The notes under the pieces are model-generated. The model worked only from the letters and a program-made list of their open reading frames with translations, searched no databases and had not been told where the DNA came from. Source: an uncultured Opitutia bacterium (GTDB taxonomy: Bacteria; Verrucomicrobiota; Verrucomicrobiia; Opitutales; UBA953). Taken from it: a DNA stretch of 6,401 nucleotides. A program made the position numbers and the translations under genes. Position 1 is the stretch's first letter. Every line of letters starts with the position of its first letter. The stretch spans positions 1-6,401 of the forward strand of contig CAJBPJ010000018.1 in the NCBI GenBank assembly GCA_903957465.1, written 5' to 3'. This document shows positions 1 to 5,027 of the stretch, one piece after another.

Positions 1-43
1 CGCTGAGCAAGACCTTCTAAGTCATATTTGGTATGTCATAGCC

Positions 44-75
44 GGGCGCACCTGCGAAGGTGCGCCCTTTCTTTT
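44..75 (+). terminator. Rho-independent terminator of an upstream plus-strand gene
   Basis: A perfect 10-bp stem (44-53 GGGCGCACCT with 58-67 AGGTGCGCCC) closes on a GCGA loop, a GNRA-type tetraloop, and is followed by TTTCTTTT at 68-75. The T-tract is only on the plus-strand side, so it ends a transcript entering from left of the window. The end of that gene may be the TAA at 18-20 (reading LSKTF-stop) or the TGA at 4-6; too little is present to say what it encodes. The minus-strand acyltransferase stops at 83, so its transcript would cross the same hairpin, but without a U-tract. Confidence 0.88.
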
Positions 76-82
76 ACCAAAC

Positions 83-721
83 TTATTCGCCTGATAGTTC
101 TGAAAGTCGGCGACCTATACGCTCGGCAATCGACAGATCGTCAACGCCTTCGTGGCTTATACGCTCTAGGGAAAGGTCGACGCGCGAGAAAGGTACCGGC
201 AATGCGAATTGATCCCAGCTGCGCAGACGCCAAGCCTGGTGATAATGCACGCCAAGCAGAACAATGGGACGTTTGGTGATGCGAGCCAGCGCGAGCACGC
301 CAGGCTTAAACTCGCGTCTGGGGCCTTTGGGTCCGTCTGGCGTTACACCTGCGTGCGCACCCGCCCGCATCGCTCGGGCAAGCGCCACAAGTGCTTCGGC
401 GCCACGACGATTACTGGAACCACGCACACTCCGAATCCCCATTAGTTTATAAAAAGCAGCGAGCCATCCGCCGTCTTTACTCGCACTAATCAACGCACAG
501 ACAGGCAGGTTAAGGTATCGCTGGGTAATAATAGGGGCAAAAAAAGAGTCGATCATGCCAAAGCACTAAAACGGCATTACCGCCGATATCTGTTTCTAGG
601 TTTTTAATCGATTCATGGGCACGCACACGGAGCGTAGACAACCAAAGTCGTAAAAACAGGGCGAGCGGTCCGACCCATAACCAATGTAACAAAGATACAT
701 TGCTAGGGCTATGCGTTTCAT
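83..721 (-). CDS. Lysophospholipid acyltransferase family protein (DUF374), with apparent frameshifts
   Basis: Predicted inner-membrane-associated acyltransferase of the DUF374 group, which resembles the acyltransferases of lipid A and phospholipid synthesis. The acyl acceptor cannot be told. Family hallmarks are present: VLWHDRLFF, ALISASKDG, IRSVRGSSNRRG, TPDGPKGPRR, GVLALA and SWDQFALPVPFSR. They lie in two frames. From about 690 to 540 the family-like protein (LLHWLWVGPLALF to WHDRLFF) is in one frame. From a run of seven T (A7 at 539-545 on the plus strand) it continues as APIITQRYL to the TAA at 83 in the +1 frame. The best start, ATG at 721 with AAAGGA six bases upstream, is again in the second frame (MKRIALAMYL), so a second, opposite shift near 690 is needed. 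Together they cancel: 83-721 is exactly 213 codons, a normal family length. A TTG at 692 in the middle frame would need only one shift. This may be a sequence error, a decaying gene, or recoding. It is last in the mazG run, 47 nt after the NUDIX gene. Confidence 0.85.
539..545 (-). other. T7 homopolymer at the acyltransferase frame change
   Basis: On the coding strand the sequence is CTC followed by seven T and then GCCCC. Reading CTC TTT TTT TGC gives LFFC and reaches a stop at 510. Dropping one T gives CTC TTT TTT GCC CCT, LFFAPI, which continues as a family-like protein to position 83. The frame change therefore equals one extra T in the run. It does not match a classical X-XXY-YYZ minus-one ribosomal slip site, because the needed change is +1. 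Polymerase slippage, a real one-base insertion or a homopolymer sequencing error all fit. Confidence 0.7.
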
Positions 722-768
722 CAGGGGTCCTTTCCACCCGACTACAAACGCAGAAGCCGGGAGAGTTT

Positions 769-1323
769 TCAACCCTTGACCTTCTCAACCAACCCAAGGG
801 CTCGTCGAACAGTTGGCTGCTGAAAAAGGTATACGAGCGATGTTGAGAATAGCCCTGGGGAGCTAACGATCCACTGGTCAACCTCATGCGGTGTACGCCA
901 CAGCAAGGCGTCCACTTCAGCTTCAGCAATTTTTGCAGAATCATCTGAGTTAAGCAGATAGACGCATACAAATTCATTACCGAGATCGGGGTGGGCAGCA
1001 AAGCTTTCCAATTTAATTAAGCTACCTTGAGGTGCAGTGAAACCAAGCTCCTCAGCTAGTTCACGGTATGCAGCGGTGTCATAACTTTCGCCTGCATCCA
1101 AATGGCCGGCGCAGGAACTGCTGAGAAGTCCGGGGCAGCTATCTTTCCCATATGAACGTCTTTGTAGGCAGAGTTGTCCGTTGTTTTTTATCCAAAAAAT
1201 ATGGATGGCACGGTGTAAGAGTCCCTTCGCATGAATCTCTTTGCGTCTTGCTTGACCGACAACGCAGTTGTGTGCGTCAACGACGTCGAAAATTGCGTCC
1301 TGATTTTGTGCAAGTCGCGACAT
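769..1323 (-). CDS. NUDIX hydrolase, YfcD / isopentenyl-diphosphate isomerase-like
   Basis: A 184-residue cytoplasmic NUDIX protein. NUDIX enzymes hydrolyse nucleoside diphosphates linked to another moiety, using Mg2+. The box GX5EX7REUXEEXGU is complete at residues 73-95 (GHLDAGE, then RELAEELGF). The N-terminal IFDVVDAHNCVVGQARRKEIH, the LLHRAIHIF strand and LQRRSYGKDSCPG are typical of the YfcD-like branch, which resembles type I IPP isomerase. Cys71 in SSSCAGHL lies near the catalytic cysteine of true isomerases, but the rest fits a general NUDIX hydrolase better, so the substrate is left open. The ATG at 1323 is chosen because it overlaps the upstream peptidase stop by one base (TAATG), suggesting coupled translation. 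A GTG/ATG start ten codons earlier (1353) would lie inside that gene and adds MERPYGSRPI, which looks like read-through of the neighbour. Confidence 0.88.
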   Translation of the reverse strand: MSRLAQNQDAIFDVVDAHNCVVGQARRKEIHAKGLLHRAIHIFWIKNNGQLCLQRRSYGKDSCPGLLSSSCAGHLDAGESYDTAAYRELAEELGFTAPQGSLIKLESFAAHPDLGNEFVCVYLLNSDDSAKIAEAEVDALLWRTPHEVDQWIVSSPGLFSTSLVYLFQQPTVRRALGLVEKVKG

Positions 1324-2048
1324 TATCGGCCGAGATCCATAAGGACGTTCCACTTCTTGGTTAATTCTTGGTCATGCCGCTTCCACTCCGGATCCCACGC
1401 CTCAAGTTGTGACCAAAAGCGCTCCGAATGATTCATGTGAACACGGTGTGCTAATTCATGCAGAATGACATGGTCATGCATCGCAGGGGGTAAAAGAATC
1501 AGTCTCCAATTAAGCGATAATGCCCCACTACTTGAGCATGAGCCCCAACGCGTAGACTGATTGCGAATACTGACATCGCCAATCTTTACGCCCACCTTCT
1601 TGGCAATTCGATGTGCCGCTTTTTCGAGTCCATCCTGGGCTACACGGCGCAACACACGCATAAGACTTTCTTCAGGGTGGTCGTCTGTATGGAAGAGCAC
1701 AATGACATCATCGGACTCTTTTACCTTATACGTACAACGTCCTGCGGTTCGCAGTTCTACGCTCAGCCACTTATGATCAAAGGTTAGAGATGGGAATTTG
1801 GTGAAGTGACCAATAACCGAACTTTGCGTTGTTCGTGCCTTACCCAGGGCATGGTGCAACCAGTCGCTATGATCCTGAAGAAAGCGCAACGCTGTGCTGG
1901 AGTGCGTGCCTTCCGGCAACGTCAATACAACGCGCGGGCCAGGCTGAATGGTAAGGCGAACGCGTAGTGCGCGTAAGGAATACTTTGTCCAAACCTCAAT
2001 GTCACGTCCACCGACGTGTACGATGAGAGGTTTAACGGACCCTAACAT
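1323..2048 (-). CDS. YgjP-like (DUF45/M48) zinc metallopeptidase
   Basis: A 241-residue protein of the YgjP/DUF45 family, predicted cytoplasmic zinc metallopeptidases; no signal peptide is visible. The zinc site is HELAH at residues 197-201 followed by NHS, with His197, His201 and His207 as likely ligands and Glu198 as the catalytic residue. The family signature RNQSTRWGSCS at 162-172 precedes it, and the FWSQLE after the site is also conserved. The N-terminal half (residues 10-70) has the RLTIQPGPRVVLTLPEG strand region usual in this family. Length is normal (about 230-250). The start is one base after the mazG stop (TAA T ATG), so it is probably co-transcribed and translationally coupled. 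An 11-bp hairpin formed by the last mazG codons lies 15 nt upstream of this ATG. The natural substrate of these proteins is not well established; some relatives occur next to restriction systems, but this copy is in a housekeeping setting. Confidence 0.93.
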   Translation of the reverse strand: MLGSVKPLIVHVGGRDIEVWTKYSLRALRVRLTIQPGPRVVLTLPEGTHSSTALRFLQDHSDWLHHALGKARTTQSSVIGHFTKFPSLTFDHKWLSVELRTAGRCTYKVKESDDVIVLFHTDDHPEESLMRVLRRVAQDGLEKAAHRIAKKVGVKIGDVSIRNQSTRWGSCSSSGALSLNWRLILLPPAMHDHVILHELAHRVHMNHSERFWSQLEAWDPEWKRHDQELTKKWNVLMDLGR

Positions 2049-2049
2049 A

Positions 2050-2706
2050 TTACTTTTTCGCAGACTGTTCAGCAGATTGCTGAACAGTATCGGTGTAGCG
2101 ACGTAATGCAGAATCGGGGTCTATACCTGCTTCGCGGCAAGCTGCGACGAGTTCAAAAAGTCGGCGCCCTGCCTCGTTTTCATTCAGAACTTTGGCTTGG
2201 GATGAAACCCGTGCACGGTCGACGGTTGGCCCTGCATTAAGTTCTTTCTTGGCGATCTGCTTCCAAACTTCACGCGCCATTAATATACTCCCCAATGCGG
2301 GTGGTAGCTCTTTGAAAACAGAAACTGCCTTGGTACCTTTTTCGACGGCTTTAATTTTTTCCCACTGTTTAATGACTGCTTCAGGATCTCCCAATTTAAC
2401 ACCGTCACCAAACACATGGGGGTGTCGTCGGACCATCTTCTCGTTCACTTCACGTGCAACATCATCAAAACTAAAGTGACCGGCTTCCGATGCCATTTGC
2501 GCATGCAGTACGACGTGAAACAGTAAATCACCGAGCTCTTCTCGAAGATTAGCTGTATCGTCACGGTCAATGGCTTGAAGCAACTCAGCGACTTCTTCCA
2601 CAAGACAGTCGCAAATACTGCGGTGAGTCTGGGCGCGATCCCAGGGGCAACCGTCCGGGGCCCTTAGGCGTGCCGTAGTTGCAAGAAGTTCATCAATAGA
2701 AGCCAT
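2050..2706 (-). CDS. mazG: Nucleoside triphosphate pyrophosphohydrolase MazG
   Basis: MazG hydrolyses (d)NTPs to the monophosphate and pyrophosphate and clears abnormal nucleotides in the cytoplasm; in E. coli it also affects ppGpp. The N-terminal domain is complete: LRAPDGCPWDRAQTH at residues 14-28, the metal-binding EEVAE at 37-41 and EELGD at 56-60, then RRHPHVFGD and WEKIKAVEKG. The C-terminal half (about 130-218) resembles the second MazG domain at its edges (ELPPALGSILMAREVW and AGIDPDSALRRYTD) but lacks a second EExxE...ExxD set. The protein is 218 residues against about 263 in E. coli, so the second domain looks shortened and catalytically empty. It is the first gene of the four-gene minus-strand run and is divergent from trpC. 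No good ribosome binding site precedes ATG 2706. Confidence 0.95.
   Translation of the reverse strand: MASIDELLATTARLRAPDGCPWDRAQTHRSICDCLVEEVAELLQAIDRDDTANLREELGDLLFHVVLHAQMASEAGHFSFDDVAREVNEKMVRRHPHVFGDGVKLGDPEAVIKQWEKIKAVEKGTKAVSVFKELPPALGSILMAREVWKQIAKKELNAGPTVDRARVSSQAKVLNENEAGRRLFELVAACREAGIDPDSALRRYTDTVQQSAEQSAKK
2064..2088 (-). repeat. Perfect 11-bp hairpin at the mazG/peptidase junction
   Basis: The arms ACTGTTCAGCA (2064-2074) and TGCTGAACAGT (2078-2088) are perfectly complementary around a three-base loop. They lie in the last codons of mazG (TVQQSAEQS). In the transcript the stem ends 15 nt before the ATG of the peptidase gene. There is no T-tract on either side, so it is not a rho-independent terminator. 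It could influence coupling, RNA processing or access to the start, or bind a protein as DNA; none of these is shown by the sequence. Confidence 0.75.
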
Positions 2707-2780
2707 GGGCAGACGCTTGCATGCCGCCGTCCAGAGTCAAAACGATTGCCAGCCACGCTTGCACTGCCCTTTCTTGGCCT
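2707..2780. promoter_or_regulatory. Divergent mazG-trpC control region with a direct repeat
   Basis: This region separates the divergent mazG (start 2706) and trpC (preferred start 2781) and must carry or border promoters for both. ACGCTTGCA occurs at 2713-2721 and again at 2755-2763, 42 bp apart, about four helical turns. The match extends to ACGCTTGCATGCC versus ACGCTTGCACTGCC. I see no convincing -35/-10 pair on either strand; the best single box is TTGACT on the minus strand. Treating it as an operator pair is an inference. Confidence 0.4.
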
Positions 2781-3578
2781 GTGGACAAATTGGCTGAAAT
2801 CATGGCATGGAAGCGACTTGAGGTCGCCGACCGGGTACGCCCTGTCAGTGATCAAGAACTCGCCCAAGTAGCTAGCCAGATTGAACACAGCGGGCCTTCC
2901 TTTAAAACTAACCTCATTCAACCCGGTCACCTTTCCGTGATTGCCGAGGTTAAGCGCAGCAGTCCCAGTGCTGGCAGTATTCGGGCCGATATTGATGCTG
3001 CAGCACAGGCACGGGCTTATGCCGATGGCGGTGCAGATGCCCTCTCCGTACTCACCGACAGCCGTTACTTCGGCGGGACACTTGCCGACCTGCAGTCGGT
3101 AATTGCCGATCAAGCTAAACGTAGTGTTCCCATTCCCTGCATTCGGAAAGACTTCATGGTGCATCGCATCCAAGTACTCGAGGCAGCCCAAGTCGGAGCC
3201 CGCTGTATTTTAATTATTGTACGCGCGCTTTCAGATTCTGAAATCCGAGATTTGCACGACGCTGCTAAAGCGGCAAACCTCGATGCACTTTTCGAGGTAC
3301 ATGACGAAGATGAACTCGCACGTGCATTAGCCCATCGCCCAGACATCATTGGCGTGAATAACCGCAATCTTTCTACCTTCAAAATTGATTTAGCATTTGC
3401 GGAACGCGTTATACCCCAAATGCCCAAAGACGTCGTCAAGGTTGCCGAAAGTGGCATTCAGACAGTTGCCGATGCAGTCAGGATGCGCGTTGCGGGTGCA
3501 AACGCTCTTTTGGTAGGCGAATCACTCATGAGGGCCGAAAATCCAGGCACATTACTACGTTCCTTGCGTTCCGCATGA
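2781..3578 (+). CDS. trpC: Indole-3-glycerol phosphate synthase
   Basis: TrpC closes the indole ring: 1-(2-carboxyphenylamino)-1-deoxyribulose 5-phosphate to indole-3-glycerol phosphate, CO2 and water, the penultimate stage of tryptophan synthesis. The single TIM-barrel domain (265 residues) shows all expected motifs: DKLAEIMAWKR at 2-12, VIAEVKRSSPSAG at 53-65 (Glu56 and Lys58), LTDSRYFGG at 91-99, IRKDF at 121-125 (Lys123), FEVHDEDEL at 171-179 (Glu172), GVNNRNL at 191-197, VAESGI at 221-226 and LLVGESLM at 243-250. The GTG at 2781 is preferred since homology begins with DKLAEIMAWKR. An in-frame ATG at 2721 would add 20 residues without family resemblance and leave only 14 nt to mazG; neither start has a clear ribosome binding site. 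It is not fused to trpF and no other trp gene is in the window. Its end overlaps rsmA by four bases (ATGA). Confidence 0.96.
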   Translation: MDKLAEIMAWKRLEVADRVRPVSDQELAQVASQIEHSGPSFKTNLIQPGHLSVIAEVKRSSPSAGSIRADIDAAAQARAYADGGADALSVLTDSRYFGGTLADLQSVIADQAKRSVPIPCIRKDFMVHRIQVLEAAQVGARCILIIVRALSDSEIRDLHDAAKAANLDALFEVHDEDELARALAHRPDIIGVNNRNLSTFKIDLAFAERVIPQMPKDVVKVAESGIQTVADAVRMRVAGANALLVGESLMRAENPGTLLRSLRSA

Positions 3579-4414
3579 GCGAAGGTCCTCTGAATGCAGC
3601 GCAGACACGGGATTTGCTCGAGTCACTGGATCACAGCCCACGTCGGTGGCTCGGACAAAACTTTCTTGTCGACGGAAATATTGTGCGGAAATCCGTTGAA
3701 CTTGCATCGATTAAACCCGGCGACCAGGTTGTCGAAATCGGCCCTGGACTGGGTACCCTAACTTCGACGCTCTTAGCTGCGGGTGCCGAGATTTGGGCTA
3801 TCGAACGTGACGGCACATTGGCATCGCATTTGCGCGCGACGTTGGGCCAATCTGGCAAACTCCACCTTAAAGAAGGCGATGCGATGGAGCATCCACTCGC
3901 TGATATACCGAGCGCCAACGATGGGAGCTTTAAGATTGTCGCTAATTTGCCCTACGCAATTTCGTCGCCTTGGATGGAAGCCATTTGCTTAGGCCCCCAC
4001 CCCTCGTTGCTCGTGCTGATGCTGCAGCGAGAAGCGGCAGAGCGTCTAACAGCAAAAGTGGGGACGAAACATTGGTCAGCACTTACCGCCCAAGTTGACT
4101 TAGCTTTTGAACGTGCCGGACTCCATCCCGTCCCAGCGAACTGTTTCTACCCAGCACCCAAAGTAGATTCCTGCCTTCTTTTCCTCCAACGCCGGGTCAA
4201 CGCCTGTCGGCTTGGCCCCCATGCACGCAAGGTCGCGCGCATGCTCTTTACTCAAAGACGGAAGCAAGTTGGGTCGGCTATTCGTAACCTTTTCCCAGAC
4301 GATCCCATCGTCCAACGGTGGCTGGCCGAGCTCCCGAAGCATGGCCTAACGGCAATGGCTAGGCCCGAGACTATCCCCTCCAAGGTTTGGCTAGGCCTAG
4401 ACGTAACTTCTTGA
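3575..4414 (+). CDS. rsmA: 16S rRNA (adenine1518/1519-N6)-dimethyltransferase RsmA (KsgA)
   Basis: RsmA/KsgA transfers four methyl groups from S-adenosylmethionine to two adjacent adenosines in the 3'-end hairpin of 16S rRNA late in small-subunit assembly. Loss of function usually gives kasugamycin resistance. In 279 residues the marks are: RRWLGQNFLVD at 23-33, the SAM-binding VVEIGPGLGTLT at 52-63, the acidic AIERD at 75-79, the catalytic ANLPYAISSP at 123-132 (NLPY type), LMLQREAAERL at 148-158, FYPAPKVDS at 191-199 and the C-terminal helical domain with LFTQRRKQVGSAIRNLF. Length is normal. Its ATG overlaps the trpC TGA (ATGA), so translation is very likely coupled and the two share a transcript, although the functions are unrelated. 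Confidence 0.97.
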   Translation: MSEGPLNAAQTRDLLESLDHSPRRWLGQNFLVDGNIVRKSVELASIKPGDQVVEIGPGLGTLTSTLLAAGAEIWAIERDGTLASHLRATLGQSGKLHLKEGDAMEHPLADIPSANDGSFKIVANLPYAISSPWMEAICLGPHPSLLVLMLQREAAERLTAKVGTKHWSALTAQVDLAFERAGLHPVPANCFYPAPKVDSCLLFLQRRVNACRLGPHARKVARMLFTQRRKQVGSAIRNLFPDDPIVQRWLAELPKHGLTAMARPETIPSKVWLGLDVTS

Positions 4415-4461
4415 AACTTCGCCTTCAGGCTGGGGTTTCTTAACTGAACACTACTACAACC

Positions 4462-4968
4462 ATGATTACACGCATCCTACTCCTGGCCCTCGCGACATCG
4501 TTCGTCGGCCTCACCGCTCAAGAAGCCCCTGCCGGTGGCGAAAAGCCTAAGCGCGAAGGCCGTGGCCAAGGTGGCCAAGGCGGCGAACGCAAAGAAGGCT
4601 TCCCTGGCTTAACATCCGAAGAACAAGCCAAGGTCAAAGCTGCCCTTGATGCCGTTAAAGAAGATCCCGCTGTCCTTGCTGCTCGAGAAGCGGCGAAGAC
4701 TGCCGGCGAAGCTGCGAAAGCTGCCCGCGAAGCTGGTAAGACCAAAGAAGAATCCGCTGACATCATGAAGGCGGCTATGGAAGCACGTAAGGCTGCTATG
4801 GAAGCTACCTTTGCGGCTGCCATCGCCAAAGACCCTTCGATCAAGGATCTCGTCGACAAGATTAAGGCTAACTACGGTAAGCGCAGAGAAGGCGGCCAAG
4901 GCGGCGAATCACCTCGCAAGGGTGGTCGCAAGGGCGAAGCCCCTGCCGAAGCTCCTGCCGCGAAGTAA
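4462..4968 (+). CDS. Small exported Ala/Lys/Glu/Gly-rich protein of unknown function
   Basis: I do not recognise this 168-residue protein. Residues 1-19 look like a Sec signal peptide (MITRILLLALATSFVGLTA), with likely cleavage before Gln20. The rest has three parts: a Gly/Lys/Arg-rich stretch (about 24-46, with GRGQGGQGGE), an Ala/Lys/Glu-rich helical core (50-137), and a second Gly/Lys-rich tail (139-158, with REGGQGGES) ending in EAPAEAPAAK. The core starts with LTSEEQ, faintly like the LTxxQ motif of Spy/CpxP periplasmic chaperones, and shows seven-residue steps (AREAAKT, AGEAAKA, AREAGKT; KAAMEAR, KAAMEAT), so a long amphipathic helix or coiled coil is likely. The two Gly-rich stretches share a 15-base DNA repeat (4573-4587 and 4894-4908). 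There is no Cys, no lipobox and no catalytic motif. It begins 47 nt after rsmA, without a clear ribosome binding site, and ends just before a strong terminator. An envelope or stress-related structural role is only a guess. Confidence 0.85.
   Translation: MITRILLLALATSFVGLTAQEAPAGGEKPKREGRGQGGQGGERKEGFPGLTSEEQAKVKAALDAVKEDPAVLAAREAAKTAGEAAKAAREAGKTKEESADIMKAAMEARKAAMEATFAAAIAKDPSIKDLVDKIKANYGKRREGGQGGESPRKGGRKGEAPAEAPAAK
4573..4908 (+). repeat. 15-base direct repeat within the exported-protein gene
   Basis: GGCCAAGGCGGCGAA occurs at 4573-4587 and identically at 4894-4908, encoding the GQGGE cores of the two Gly-rich stretches. The first copy is preceded by a nine-base tandem unit (GGCCAAGGT at 4564-4572). 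The repeat probably reflects internal duplication of the coding sequence rather than a mobile or regulatory element. Confidence 0.65.
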
Positions 4969-4993
4969 TTCGTAACAGATCAGCCAAAAATGA

Positions 4994-5021
4994 GACCCCG
5001 GTTCGTCCGGGGTCTTTTTTT
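4994..5021 (+). terminator. Strong rho-independent terminator, probably bidirectional
   Basis: An 8-bp stem, GACCCCGG (4994-5001) with CCGGGGTC (5007-5014), closes on TTCGT and is followed by seven T (5015-5021). It ends the plus-strand transcript carrying the exported protein and perhaps trpC-rsmA. On the minus strand the same stem is followed by TCATTTTT and lies seven bases past the stop of the converging hydrolase gene, so it likely serves both directions. Confidence 0.93.
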
Positions 5022-5027
5022 GCGACT

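Noticed and set aside
1..20. End of a plus-strand gene (LSKTF then TAA at 18-20).
   Set aside because: A terminator at 44-75 implies such a gene, but six codons are too few to choose between this frame and the TGA at 4-6.
539..545. Programmed minus-one ribosomal frameshift of the X-XXY-YYZ type.
   Set aside because: The codon phase (CTC TTT TTT TGC) and the needed direction (+1) do not fit that mechanism.
510..1001. A 163-residue frame covering the end of the NUDIX gene and the start of the acyltransferase as its own gene.
   Set aside because: Its first half is an out-of-frame reading of the NUDIX gene; only the part after about 692 resembles a protein family.
4391..4400. Ten-base palindrome CTAGGCCTAG near the end of rsmA.
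   Set aside because: It is within conserved-length coding sequence and short palindromes of this size occur by chance.
4413..4439. Weak hairpin GAAAC...GTTTC with inner GCC/GGC between rsmA and the exported-protein gene, as a possible terminator.
   Set aside because: The stem is short and broken by an internal loop, and only TT follows; too weak to call.
4518..4899. Long open frames on the minus strand opposite the exported-protein gene.
   Set aside because: They arise from the biased GC-rich Ala/Lys/Glu/Gly codons of the plus-strand gene; their proteins are Ser/Phe/Ala-rich mirrors without motifs or a ribosome binding site.
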